Part shown: one piece after another, positions 18,352 to 26,315 of the stretch
Position numbering within the stretch: position 1 is the stretch's first letter
How the letters are laid out: every line of letters begins with the position of its first letter
Assembly: GCA_004294445.1 (NCBI GenBank)
Contig: REAZ01000020.1
Coordinates: 62,001 to 126,000, forward strand
Source of the DNA: Cytophagales bacterium
GTDB taxonomy: Bacteria > Bacteroidota > Bacteroidia > Cytophagales > Thermoflexibacteraceae
DNA length: 64,000 bases
Direction of reading: 5' to 3'
Notes under the pieces: generated by a model
Database searches by the model: none
Told to the model about the DNA's origin: nothing
Seen by the model: only the letters and a program-made list of their open reading frames with translations
Program-made: the position numbers and the translations under genes

Positions 18352-18812
18352 AAATTTACGCATTTAAAATATTGATTATCAGCATTTTAAAACATATATT
18401 TTTCAAAAGTTTACACAGGTGCTAACAAAAAAACATCTATATCATTAAGTAGTGAAGAGTAAAAAGCCAAATGCACCATACGACAAAGCGTATTTATGCT
18501 AAAAAAACAATACTTGAATTTTGTTACCAAGTAATCACTTTGATTACTTGACTACCGACAATGTTAAATATTTTTGCAGTTGCAAACTGCCTACCTTCAA
18601 AAACTGCAACTCATTGATTTATAAACACAAATTCATATTTCATATTTTTTTTGGAAAATGCAAGTGCATTTTGTTAAGGTGCGTTGCTTGCCTACCAAAG
18701 CGAGAGAATGATAAAAAATAACCTAAAATAAGGGGGGAGTATTGGAACTAAAACATTAATAATCAATGTTTTAGAATAAATAGTATTAATTTTTAAATTT
18801 TAAGTTACAAAA
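18352..18812. other. Noncoding left end of the element with inverted repeat
   Basis: About 460 bp without a convincing gene. It contains a perfect 10-bp inverted repeat, CAAGTAATCA and TGATTACTTG with a 3-nt loop, at 18528-18550. It also has a 15-mer (AATATTGATTATCAG at 18368) that recurs beside the iterons at 28371, and a GGGGGGAGTAT tract at 18733. The inverted repeat is a candidate binding site for a recombinase, excisionase or relaxase. Confidence 0.4.
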
Positions 18813-19586
18813 ATGAGTAAAAAAACAAAAGTTATTAATTTTGAAATTGGCGATGTTGTTTTTCTTCAGTCCGATTTAGATTGTAAAAATCCTTTGACAG
18901 TTAAGGAAAATAACGAGGAAGGTAATACTATAGGCAATAATGTTTGTTGCTCATGGATTGATAAACAAGGCTTATCGCATTATATAAATGTTAGTAGTCC
19001 AATGCTCAAATACGGAGCAGTAAAGACTAATGAGGAAGTAAAGCACTTTGACTTACTTTTTTCTGAAAGTCAAAATGTTTACGGTTTAAAAAAGTACAGT
19101 AGCTTAATTGGTAGTTTCGTACAGGGTAAAGATGTATCAGATGACTACGATACAAGATTTACCTACAATTTTAAAAAGTACGGTAAAAATAAGGAAACGA
19201 TAAAATCACATTTAAAACTCATTGCCTATTATTTAGGCATTGATACCATTGTAGCCATACCAGCGCACACCGCAGAGCCAAACCAAATGCAACTAATATA
19301 CGGCGAAGTAATCCAGCGAGTAAACGAAGTTTTACCAAGAAAATACAACCATGATAAACCAATACAAAGCAATTATTTTGAAAGCTATGTAGTTGATTTT
19401 AAGTCAATAAAAGGTAAAAAAATCATGTTATTAGATGACGTAATTACAAGCGGACAAACTATGAACCATTTCGACAGCGTGTTTACTGCCAAAGGATTCG
19501 AGGTTGTTAGATTTTCTATTGGCATAGCTGAAAAACTTAATCCAATACCAATAAACCAATTATTCTATATGCAAAATATTACATAA
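18813..19586 (+). CDS. YodC-like domain fused to a phosphoribosyltransferase
   Basis: A 257-residue protein. Residues 9-52 resemble the YodC/DUF2158 fold (FEIGDVVFLQSD, then VCCSWIDKQG). Residues 135-240 are a type I PRTase-like domain with the PRPP-binding loop IMLLDDVITSGQT at 204-216, closest in feel to ComF or orotate PRTases. PRTases transfer ribose phosphate from PRPP to a base or similar group; the acceptor is unknown. It is the first cargo gene of the mobile element, followed 215 bp later by an ATP-grasp ligase. The combination suggests small-molecule or nucleotide-like modification, but this is inference. Confidence 0.75.
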   Translation: MSKKTKVINFEIGDVVFLQSDLDCKNPLTVKENNEEGNTIGNNVCCSWIDKQGLSHYINVSSPMLKYGAVKTNEEVKHFDLLFSESQNVYGLKKYSSLIGSFVQGKDVSDDYDTRFTYNFKKYGKNKETIKSHLKLIAYYLGIDTIVAIPAHTAEPNQMQLIYGEVIQRVNEVLPRKYNHDKPIQSNYFESYVVDFKSIKGKKIMLLDDVITSGQTMNHFDSVFTAKGFEVVRFSIGIAEKLNPIPINQLFYMQNIT

Positions 19587-19602
19587 TGCAAAATATTACA
19601 TA
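19569..19602 (+). repeat. 17-bp tandem duplication at a gene end
   Basis: ATGCAAAATATTACATA occurs twice back to back (19569-19585 and 19586-19602). The first copy forms the end of the PRTase reading frame, whose TAA stop spans the junction. It reads as a recent slippage event. Confidence 0.7.
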
Positions 19603-19621
19603 AAAATCACGTAAAAAAGTG

Positions 19622-19671
19622 TCCTATTTAGTTTCCTACTGTTTGCCGAACTTTGCAGAAACTAAATAGGA
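19622..19671. other. 14-bp inverted repeat upstream of the ATP-grasp gene
   Basis: TCCTATTTAGTTTC and GAAACTAAATAGGA form a perfect 14-bp stem with a 22-nt loop. No T-tract follows, so it is not a standard terminator. It could be an mRNA structure, a recombinase site or a protein-binding site in the PRTase to ATP-grasp spacer. Confidence 0.55.
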
Positions 19672-19801
19672 GCATGATTAGAAAGCGTTTTTCAAAGTAT
19701 AAGAATAGATTTTTTTTGCACCAGCGTATCAAAAAATCAATTTCTATCAGTGAGGCAATGAATTTGTATTTTTTACAATTTAACAATTAATTTTTTTCAA
19801 A

Positions 19802-20923
19802 ATGAATATTTTAATTTTAAGTACCAACCCACAAAGCGAGGCAACTCAGCAAATAAAAAGAGAGGCAGAACTTAGAGGACATCTTGTTAGAATTTCCTAC
19901 CCAAATGATTTGTATTGCTACATTTCAGACGTGAACGGACATGATAGTATTTTTGACAAAGGGGAGCGCATTACTTCCATTTCCTTTGATGTAGTCATAC
20001 CAAGGTTAAGCGGCAACGGTACGGATACAGGCATTACAGCATTAAGGCATATTACCGAAAATATGAGTAAGCCAAGTACCGTACTGCCTAATGGCGTAAT
20101 GATAGCAAGGGACAAATTTTGGACTTGTCAAGTTCTTTCCAAAGTCAAAATAAAAGTACCTAAAACTATCTTTGCAGGCAGTCCACAAAATCCGCAATTT
20201 TTGATTGACAAGGTAGGCGGCTTGCCTTGCGTAGTCAAAACCATACAAGGCAGTCAGGGGTACGGCGTGAGTATCTTAGAAACAAAGCTAAGTGCCAATA
20301 CCACACTTCAGACTATGTACTCAAATGATTTGAATATACACTTACAGCAGTTTCTAAAAGCAGATAATAAAGATATTCGAGCTTTTGTAGTTGATGGTGA
20401 GGTAGTCGCAAGCATGGAACGCACAGCCAACAAAGGAGATTTTAGGGCAAATCTTTCTCAAGGAGGTAGTGGTAAGAAAATAGACTTAACTCCAGAGGAA
20501 ACAAAAACCGCAATAGAGAGCGCAAACGCATTAGGTTTGGGAGTTGCTGGAGTCGATATTCTTAGACTAAAAGACGGGTTCAAAGTGATTGAAGTTAATA
20601 GTAATCCAGGGTTCGGAATAGCTGAAGTAACGGGCGTGAACGTAGCAAAAAAAATAGTAGAATATGCCGAACGTTTGGTAAACAAAGAGGAAAAGAAAGA
20701 CAATCAAACAGATGCCAAAACAGCATTAATGAAGTCAAAAGGCTACGTACAAACAGCAAATAGGAGTGTTATACTTAGTGGGCAAAGGGTAGAAATGTTA
20801 GCTTTTTATAGTACATATTCTACCAATAGAGAAAGCACACTTTTTATTTACAATGGAAATACATTTGCGTATGCTACTAATAACGATAGTACCGTTGCAC
20901 CTTTTGACCTCAAAAACCTATGA
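19802..20923 (+). CDS. RimK-like ATP-grasp ligase with extra C-terminal domain
   Basis: A 373-residue protein. Residues 98-290 form an ATP-grasp domain with PCVVKTIQGSQGYGV (K146 region), IRAFVVDGEVVASM and the metal-binding EVNSNPGFG (264-272). This is the RimK type, which adds amino acids such as glutamate to a carboxyl or peptide end. A linker rich in lysine (295-310) leads to a small beta-type domain (311-373) not seen in ordinary RimK. The stop overlaps the start of a 59-residue gene (ATGA), suggesting a joint function. The substrate is unknown. Confidence 0.88.
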   Translation: MNILILSTNPQSEATQQIKREAELRGHLVRISYPNDLYCYISDVNGHDSIFDKGERITSISFDVVIPRLSGNGTDTGITALRHITENMSKPSTVLPNGVMIARDKFWTCQVLSKVKIKVPKTIFAGSPQNPQFLIDKVGGLPCVVKTIQGSQGYGVSILETKLSANTTLQTMYSNDLNIHLQQFLKADNKDIRAFVVDGEVVASMERTANKGDFRANLSQGGSGKKIDLTPEETKTAIESANALGLGVAGVDILRLKDGFKVIEVNSNPGFGIAEVTGVNVAKKIVEYAERLVNKEEKKDNQTDAKTALMKSKGYVQTANRSVILSGQRVEMLAFYSTYSTNRESTLFIYNGNTFAYATNNDSTVAPFDLKNL

Positions 20924-21099
20924 CAGACCAAGACCTTTACAAAAGTTTAGAGCGCAGAGGGTACAAAGTGCGCAAAGACCAGCACTTTACAGATACAGAC
21001 CGCAACGGCAATAAGCGAACTTATATTACCTTAGAGCGCAACGGTTTCACCCCTCACTACTATTGCCTTGAGAATGGTAGGATATACGTAAACATCTAA
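20920..21099 (+). CDS. 59-residue basic protein coupled to the ATP-grasp ligase
   Basis: A small protein starting at MTDQDLYKSLERRGYKVRKD and ending CLENGRIYVNI. It has alternating charged and aromatic residues that suggest a compact beta-hairpin plus helix. The ATG lies in the ATGA overlap with the ATP-grasp stop and a terminator-like hairpin follows 10 bp after its own stop, so it looks like the last gene of the cargo operon. It may be the ligase's acceptor, a carrier or an RNA-binding partner; no family is recognised. Confidence 0.65.
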   Translation: MTDQDLYKSLERRGYKVRKDQHFTDTDRNGNKRTYITLERNGFTPHYYCLENGRIYVNI

Positions 21100-21109
21100 A
21101 AGAAAAAAA

Positions 21110-21140
21110 CCTACCTTCAAAAAGAAAGTAGGCTTTTTTT
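21110..21140 (+). terminator. Rho-independent terminator of the cargo operon
   Basis: CCTACCTTC and GAAAGTAGG form a stem with one mismatch and a 5-nt loop, followed by CTTTTTTTCTTTT. It lies just after the 59-residue gene. Confidence 0.75.
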
Positions 21141-21272
21141 CTTTTAAAGATACCAAAATACATTCCAGGTACGCAGCAGCTTTACTCAAAAAGATACCAA
21201 ATCTTAGAGCAGTAAGACTTCATCAGTCATAGAGCCGCCGCCAAAAATCAAAATAGTGGTATCAAATAACAC

Positions 21273-21791
21273 TTATTCATTCGCAGTATTTTCAATATCC
21301 TTAATCTCTTTTAAATAATCATTAATATCAATATCCTTTTGGAATAACTCAATAGTTTCTTTTAAATCTTGAGGTATTTCCATTTTTGTATGAATTGCGT
21401 TCTCTATTATAAGTTTGGCAATAGATTTTCTTGCAGTATCTAACTCGTATGCCATGTATTTTATTATCAAATCCTTATCCTTTAACCAACTTTCCAACTC
21501 CTTTACCCTACCTTCCAACTCTTTCACTCTCTCTCTTATTTCCACTATTTTATCCTTCATTCTTAACTTTTCTAAATCAAAATCAGGCAAGTCGCCATAC
21601 TCAATAATATCAATCACAGACATTTGAAAAACGTCCGCAATTTGTTGTAAGCGTGAGAAAGTAATATCATTCCGACCACTTTCAATTTGTTGATAGCTTG
21701 ATTGTTTAATACCGAGCCTATCAGCCATTTCTACTTGTGTAAGACTTTTCTCAATCCTTATCTTTTTAATATTTTCAGAAACATTATCCAT
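21273..21791 (-). CDS. XRE-family repressor with C-terminal coiled coil
   Basis: A 172-residue regulator. Residues 1-62 are a helix-turn-helix (SLTQVEMADRLGIKQSSYQQ, then IESGRNDITFSRLQQIAD). Residues 75-115 are a strong coiled coil (MKDKIVEIRERVKELEGRVK). The start at 21791 is chosen because the family's N-terminus begins there. A -10-like TATATTTG ends only 4 bp before this ATG, so the mRNA is probably leaderless. It is divergent from the ribbon-helix-helix gene and likely represses both promoters as the element's control switch. Confidence 0.85.
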   Translation of the reverse strand: MDNVSENIKKIRIEKSLTQVEMADRLGIKQSSYQQIESGRNDITFSRLQQIADVFQMSVIDIIEYGDLPDFDLEKLRMKDKIVEIRERVKELEGRVKELESWLKDKDLIIKYMAYELDTARKSIAKLIIENAIHTKMEIPQDLKETIELFQKDIDINDYLKEIKDIENTANE

Positions 21792-21795
21792 TGTG

Positions 21796-21811
21796 CAAAT
21801 ATAGCTATAAA
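21796..21811 (-). promoter_or_regulatory. Promoter box of the XRE gene, 16-mer shared with the divergent promoter
   Basis: On the minus strand it reads TTTATAGCTATATTTG, containing the TAnnTTTG box TATATTTG. The same 16-mer occurs on the plus strand at 21931-21946. It includes the palindrome TATAGCTATA. The start codon follows 4 nt after the box. Confidence 0.65.
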
Positions 21812-21864
21812 TAATAATTTTTATAAAAATCAAATGTATAAATAGTTGATTGATAATTATTTAT

Positions 21865-21885
21865 AATATGTTTATAAAACATATT
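21865..21885. promoter_or_regulatory. Candidate operator between divergent promoters
   Basis: AATATGTTT-ATA-AAACATATT is a perfect 9-bp inverted repeat, placed in the 182-bp divergent intergenic region about midway between the two TATATTTG boxes. It is a good candidate for the XRE repressor binding site. Confidence 0.6.
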
Positions 21886-21915
21886 TAATGTTAATAAAAA
21901 TATTTTTATGATTTA

Positions 21916-21946
21916 TTTTGCTTTTTAATGTTTATAGCTATATTTG
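21916..21946 (+). promoter_or_regulatory. Promoter of the RHH-recombinase operon
   Basis: TTG at 21918-21920, an 18-nt spacer and TATATTTG at 21939-21946 match the Bacteroidota consensus. The box lies in the second copy of the 16-mer TTTATAGCTATATTTG. The start codon of the small RHH gene is 27 bp downstream. Confidence 0.65.
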
Positions 21947-21973
21947 TATATAAATCATTTAACAAACTGAATT

Positions 21974-22141
21974 ATGAGCAGGAAAAAACAAGGAGTAACC
22001 AAAGATACATTACAGCTAAGTATCAATAAAGACATACTTAGCAGGATAAAAGTAAAGGCGGAAAAGGAAAATTTTAAAATATCCAATAAGGTAGAAATCT
22101 TTTTTGCAGACTTATTAGCAGAAACCCAACAAGGCAAATAA
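21974..22141 (+). CDS. Small ribbon-helix-helix-like DNA-binding protein
   Basis: A 55-residue basic protein with a beta strand (TLQLSINKDILSRIKVKA) followed by two helices, the pattern of MetJ/Arc-type ribbon-helix-helix proteins. It is the first gene of the rightward operon from the divergent switch, and a short frame starts 4 bp after its stop. It may be an excisionase-like or auxiliary regulator of the recombinases. Confidence 0.65.
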   Translation: MSRKKQGVTKDTLQLSINKDILSRIKVKAEKENFKISNKVEIFFADLLAETQQGK

Positions 22142-22145
22142 CATC

Positions 22146-22262
22146 ATGCGCACAGGTACGGAATATATCCGTTTTCAGGCAATCACAAAAAAAGAGAGTT
22201 GCAATCTTTGGCAGTTGCGCAACTCTCTCATTCACAATTTAAAAAACCAAAATTACAAATAA
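22146..22262 (+). CDS. Possible 38-residue coupled small ORF
   Basis: Begins 4 bp after the RHH stop and ends in a TAATG overlap with the first recombinase start, the geometry of translational coupling. The peptide (MRTGTEYIRFQAITKK start) has no recognised motif and its second half is encoded by the 22193-22228 hairpin. It may be a leader frame rather than a functional protein. Confidence 0.35.
   Translation: MRTGTEYIRFQAITKKESCNLWQLRNSLIHNLKNQNYK
22193..22228. other. Hairpin before the recombinase pair
   Basis: AGAGAGTTGC and GCAACTCTCT form a perfect 10-bp stem with a 16-nt loop, preceded by a run of A on the plus strand. Read on the minus strand it is a stem followed by a T-run, like a leftward terminator. 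A related hairpin (AGAGAGTTC) follows the second recombinase. Confidence 0.55.
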
Positions 22263-23428
22263 TGAACCAATTTAGTACAAATTTTTGGCTATGTAAATCA
22301 AAAAAAAATAGTCAAAACCTATGCCCTATTTATTGTCGAGTTACCATCAATGGCAGGCGCACCGAAAAAAGCACAAATATTTACATTGCACCCGAAGAGT
22401 GGAGTAGCAAAAGGCAAAAAATAATTTCCAAAGCAAGCGAACACCTCAACGACAGACTTTTTAATTTTAAGGTAGGTATAGAAAAACAGCTTATCAAAAT
22501 AGAAAAAAAGCACGGAAACATTACCATAGAATCCTTTAAAAAAAAGGAAGTGCCTATTCCTACTGCCATTGATGCGTACAAATCTTATGTAGCCTACAGG
22601 CAAAATGACCTAACAAGCGTAGCGGCTATTAAATCTTTGACTACTTATTGCAATGTTTTTGAAAAGTTTGCACTCAAAAACAACCTTAAAAATCTACTTA
22701 TCAGCGAGGTAAATGTAGGAACAATAGATGCTTTTGTTTTATTCCTTCGCTCAAAAAAGATGACCAATGCCAATGCAAAAAAGAAAATTGGCTACTCTTC
22801 CAATGTTATTAGAAAGGCTATAAGACAGTTGCAAGTAGTCGTTGAATATATGTATAATCAACAAGTTATCTATGCTAATCCACTTGCCTTTTATAAGCCA
22901 AGATTAGAAACCGATAGAAAAACAATGATTTTTTTAGAACAAAGCGAATTGCAAATATTGGAAGGCTATAAATTTTCTAAACTAAGGCTACAACACGCAG
23001 CCGATTTATTTATATTTCAGTGTTACACAGGGTTTTCCTATAATGAATTAGTGAGTTTTGATGCTGCAAAGGATACCAAACTTTGGAAAGATACGCTATT
23101 CATACAAAAAGCACGAGGTAAAACAGGTACGGAGTGCCTACTTCCTTTCTTGTCAAATGCACAAAGGATTTATAACAAGTATAATAAAAGCCTGCCACTA
23201 CTCACAAATCAGAAGTATAATGCTTATTTGAAAGAAATAGGCAAAATGATTGGATTTAATAAAAAACTCACTACACACGTAGCACGTAAGACCGCCGCCA
23301 TGATGTTCTATGAGAATGGTGCAAGCGAGCAGATAGTAGCAAAAATGTTAGGGCATACTACAGCAAAAACCACATTTAACTTTTATGCCCAAGTACGTGA
23401 AAGTGTGATGATTAGGTTTATGAGGTAA
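22262..23428 (+). CDS. IntDOT-like tyrosine recombinase, first of two
   Basis: A 388-residue site-specific recombinase. Residues 1-90 are an arm-binding-like domain (CRVTINGRRTEKSTNIYI), 100-200 a core-binding SAM-like domain and 220-388 the catalytic domain. The first catalytic arginine is replaced by serine S259 (YTGFS), as in IntDOT of CTnDOT. The other residues are present: R285/K287 region, H339 with R342 (THVAR), H365 (MLGH) and the nucleophile Y375. The start at 22262 overlaps a small upstream frame. It should integrate and excise this element, perhaps together with its neighbour. Confidence 0.92.
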   Translation: MNQFSTNFWLCKSKKNSQNLCPIYCRVTINGRRTEKSTNIYIAPEEWSSKRQKIISKASEHLNDRLFNFKVGIEKQLIKIEKKHGNITIESFKKKEVPIPTAIDAYKSYVAYRQNDLTSVAAIKSLTTYCNVFEKFALKNNLKNLLISEVNVGTIDAFVLFLRSKKMTNANAKKKIGYSSNVIRKAIRQLQVVVEYMYNQQVIYANPLAFYKPRLETDRKTMIFLEQSELQILEGYKFSKLRLQHAADLFIFQCYTGFSYNELVSFDAAKDTKLWKDTLFIQKARGKTGTECLLPFLSNAQRIYNKYNKSLPLLTNQKYNAYLKEIGKMIGFNKKLTTHVARKTAAMMFYENGASEQIVAKMLGHTTAKTTFNFYAQVRESVMIRFMR

Positions 23429-23464
23429 AATTTAAGAGGTATTAATAACTAAAAAATTAGTTTT

Positions 23465-23650
23465 ATGATTAAACAGTTAGAAATAAGCAAGTTAATAGCT
23501 ATTACAAAGCTAATTTTAGAAAACTTGGTACTCTTATCGGTACTACTTTTCATTCGTTTGGCATTTGCTTTTTATGATTTTTTGCGTTTTTACTTGGATT
23601 TTTTTTTCAATCTTTTGAATATGATTTTTAACGACAATGACCTTGTTTAA
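23465..23650 (+). CDS. Possible 61-residue hydrophobic protein
   Basis: A short frame between the recombinases. Residues 20-55 are almost entirely hydrophobic and aromatic (LVLLSVLLFIRLAFAFYDFL), suggesting a membrane helix. No clear ribosome-binding site is seen and its end overlaps the extended start of the next gene. It may be spurious. Confidence 0.35.
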   Translation: MIKQLEISKLIAITKLILENLVLLSVLLFIRLAFAFYDFLRFYLDFFFNLLNMIFNDNDLV

Positions 23651-23651
23651 C

Positions 23652-24851
23652 ATGAAAACTACCACGCAGCTATACAGTAGGCAAACCATAAAGGTATATT
23701 TTCACCTTCGCACCAGCAGCGTAAGAGGTGAAAAAGGTACAGTTTATTGTCATATTTCTGTAGATGGCAGGCGCACCAGCGTACCTTTTAGCACCCGAAT
23801 AAAAGTAGCAAAGGCAGATTGGAAAAACAGTAAGCACGGATTTATCAAGCAAAATTCAGAAAACTACTACGAGGAAAACCACCTAAAAGCCATTGAAAGC
23901 GACATCAAATTCTTGTTTTATGCTGAGGTAAACAGTCGAAAAAAGCCAAGTGCCGAGAGTATCAAGCAGCTTTATTTGGGTGCAAACGAACAGCAGCAAA
24001 CCTTAATAGACTTCATAGATGAGTATGTAGCAGATACAAGCACCGCAGGGCAACTTACTAAAGGCACTATGAAAGGCATTTATAAGAATGGAAAAGAGTC
24101 CGTTGTTGAGTTTTTGGAGAAAAATAAACTCTCCAAAATAAGTATAGCAGACTTTAAGCGGCATGACGGCAAAGACTATCAAAATTTCTTAGTCGCTAAG
24201 GGTTTGTCAAATGGTACGATAAATAACAAGGTTTGTTTTTTGAGTGCTGTTCTAAAAATGGCAAAAGAAAAAGGAATAATCAATGAAAATCCTTTGGCAG
24301 ATTGGAAAATGCTAAAAACAGCCAAGAAAGAGATTGTTTACCTTACAGACCAAGAAGTAAGCAATATTGAACTTTACGAGCCAATAGACAAGGAATTAGC
24401 ACATATCAAAGACTTGTTTTTATTCCAAGTTTATACAGGTTTTGCCTTTGTGGATTTAGTCAGTTTTGATGCCGAAAAGCACATAAAAATCATTGACAAT
24501 AGAGAATTTATAGTAAAGCCAAGAACTAAATCAGGAGTAAAGTCGCAAGTTCCTTTGTTTGAGGAAGTCAAAAAAATACTTGTAAAGTATAATTTTAAGC
24601 TATTGCCCGACAAATCTTTTCTAAACTCTAACTACAATGTAAAACTAAAAAAGCTATGCACCGAGATAGGCATTACCAAAAATATCACTTCACACAAAGC
24701 CCGAAAAACCTTTGCTATGAATTGGCTAAATAAAAAAGGGGTAAGCAGTGATACTGTAGCAAGTATGCTTGGGCATGATGTAAAAATGCTTTACGGTCAT
24801 TATGGCGAAGTAACGACAAAGAAAATAGTAAGCGAGCTAAACATTAAGTAA
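23652..24851 (+). CDS. IntDOT-like tyrosine recombinase, second of two
   Basis: A 399-residue recombinase with the same three-part layout as its neighbour. The first catalytic arginine is replaced by alanine A265 (YTGFA). R291/K293, H348 with R351 (SHKAR), H375 (MLGH) and the nucleophile Y384 (GHYG) remain. The start at 23652 (MKTTTQLYSR) is preferred; an ATG 15 bp upstream is also in frame. The two proteins are diverged paralogues, not a recent copy. Tandem recombinases often act together or divide integration and excision. Confidence 0.9.
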   Translation: MKTTTQLYSRQTIKVYFHLRTSSVRGEKGTVYCHISVDGRRTSVPFSTRIKVAKADWKNSKHGFIKQNSENYYEENHLKAIESDIKFLFYAEVNSRKKPSAESIKQLYLGANEQQQTLIDFIDEYVADTSTAGQLTKGTMKGIYKNGKESVVEFLEKNKLSKISIADFKRHDGKDYQNFLVAKGLSNGTINNKVCFLSAVLKMAKEKGIINENPLADWKMLKTAKKEIVYLTDQEVSNIELYEPIDKELAHIKDLFLFQVYTGFAFVDLVSFDAEKHIKIIDNREFIVKPRTKSGVKSQVPLFEEVKKILVKYNFKLLPDKSFLNSNYNVKLKKLCTEIGITKNITSHKARKTFAMNWLNKKGVSSDTVASMLGHDVKMLYGHYGEVTTKKIVSELNIK

Positions 24852-24859
24852 AAAAAAAA

Positions 24860-24882
24860 AGAGAGTTCGGCGAGAACTCTCT
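24860..24882. terminator. Hairpin after the recombinase pair
   Basis: AGAGAGTTC and GAACTCTCT form a 9-bp stem with a 5-nt loop, preceded by ten A bases. On the minus strand it is a stem plus T-run. It resembles the hairpin at 22193-22228, so matching structures bracket the recombinase cassette. Confidence 0.55.
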
Positions 24883-24918
24883 CTAAATCAAATTTTAACA
24901 ATTTAATTTTTATTACAG

Positions 24919-26064
24919 ATGACAAAGGTAATTAATAATATTAATCTTTCAAAACTTACCCAGAGCAGAGCCAATACCCTACTGAACCAAGTAAGCCAAA
25001 GTACAGACGTAGCGGATGCTACAGCTATGTATGGCGATAAGACCTTCGGGGAATCTTATAGTGGTAGCAAGTCATTCGCGAGTGGTATGGCTACAGTAGC
25101 CCAGCTTATCAGTGCCGTTTTAGCAAGCAGCTATGTTTATTTCCAAATTGCCCTACCAGCCATTCCCTTTGCCGTACCGTACCTATCAGAGGGATTAGCA
25201 GGTATTTTCTCTTTGCTTATTTTGTCAATGCTTGAGTATCTGAAAAGGGAAATACTCACAAGCCTATCAGTATCTTATTTTAAGGCAAAGAGCAAAAAGG
25301 TAGCTTTCAAAGTTTGGCTACTGCCTGTAGCTATTTTGCTCACTATGCTATCCGTCTATACGTCTTTTGAGGGTGCAAAACTCTTTGTCAGTCAGTCCGA
25401 TAAATCTAACATCATATCAGATGACTATGGGGCCAGGATAGCAGCTTTAACCAAAGAGGAAACGGACTTCAGAAAGTCTATATCTTGGAAAGGAAAAATA
25501 GACACCTATAACAAGACCAACGCCAAAATCTTAGCAGGTTTTGAGGACAGGAAGGCAGCCCTACACGCTGAAAAAAACAAGGCAGTAGGCACACATCAAA
25601 CGGACATTTCCAGCAAGGGTACTAATGTAGCTATCTTTTCTCTATTCATGGAAATATTGGCTATATGTGCGTTTTTCTTTATTGCCTACGTGAATTTCTA
25701 TGTTTTTGTAGAAAGCCACACCCAGCAAATTAGCACCGCAGAAAGTGAAAGTATGCCTGTAGAAAAGATAGGTTTTAGCAGCGTACCGAATAGCACCATT
25801 GCACCAAATAACCAAAGTAGTAAGGTAGGTTTTCAGTTTGGGAGTAGCACCAGCCTTGAAGGCATAAGCCCTGAGGGCAAAAGCCTTGAAGGCAGTACCA
25901 AGATAATACAGTTACAAGCCAATGAGAGAATCTGTAAGCATTGTAACAAGGTTTTTACTTTTAAGCATTGGAACGCTACTTATTGCAGTAGGGAATGTAA
26001 AAATATTGCATGGGAACAGCGAACAGGCAAAAAATTAAACTTTAAAAAGGGGGGTAAAAACTAA
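24919..26064 (+). CDS. Four-helix membrane protein with C-terminal zinc-finger-like motif
   Basis: A 381-residue protein. Hydrophobic helices lie near residues 57-77, 87-107, 130-150 and 237-262, with a charged coiled-coil segment (170-220) between the third and fourth. Residues 312-326 contain SLEG-type repeats. The C-terminal 45 residues have CKHC (339-342) and C356/C360, a CxxC-x13-CxxxC zinc-finger-like pattern with basic flanks, typical of DNA or RNA binding. A membrane protein with a nucleic-acid-binding-like tail on a mobile element suggests a tether to the membrane, but the function is unknown. It overlaps the next gene by one base. Confidence 0.8.
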   Translation: MTKVINNINLSKLTQSRANTLLNQVSQSTDVADATAMYGDKTFGESYSGSKSFASGMATVAQLISAVLASSYVYFQIALPAIPFAVPYLSEGLAGIFSLLILSMLEYLKREILTSLSVSYFKAKSKKVAFKVWLLPVAILLTMLSVYTSFEGAKLFVSQSDKSNIISDDYGARIAALTKEETDFRKSISWKGKIDTYNKTNAKILAGFEDRKAALHAEKNKAVGTHQTDISSKGTNVAIFSLFMEILAICAFFFIAYVNFYVFVESHTQQISTAESESMPVEKIGFSSVPNSTIAPNNQSSKVGFQFGSSTSLEGISPEGKSLEGSTKIIQLQANERICKHCNKVFTFKHWNATYCSRECKNIAWEQRTGKKLNFKKGGKN

Positions 26065-26315
26065 TGATAGAGCCTAAATTTTATTACTACGAATTAAGTA
26101 TCAATGAAAAAGTGAATTACAAAGGGAATTTGCAAAACTTCAATTATCCATTTTATAGCATGGATTTTATGAAAATGGAAAAAAACCTTAATAAAACAGA
26201 AACAAGGAGTATGATGTATATTCCCGAAAATCAAGAAGACTTTTTTCATGGTATTTCAGCAACAAAACCACACTTAATTTATAAACGAGAGAAAGGAGGG
26301 AATCATGGCAGGTAA
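26064..26315 (+). CDS. Hypothetical protein of the mobile element
   Basis: An 83-residue protein rich in tyrosine, asparagine and methionine, with no recognised domain. Its ATG sits in a TAATG overlap with the membrane protein stop and it follows a purine-rich GGGGGG stretch; its own end overlaps the next small gene by 11 bp. The tight packing supports that it is a real gene. Confidence 0.6.
   Translation: MIEPKFYYYELSINEKVNYKGNLQNFNYPFYSMDFMKMEKNLNKTETRSMMYIPENQEDFFHGISATKPHLIYKREKGGNHGR

Noticed and set aside
18521..18721. 66-codon frame at the left end of the mobile element
   Set aside because: No ribosome-binding site or family, and it covers the 18528-18550 inverted repeat.
19674..19790. 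38-residue basic ORF after the 14-bp inverted repeat
   Set aside because: The purine-rich site is too close to the ATG and nothing else supports it.
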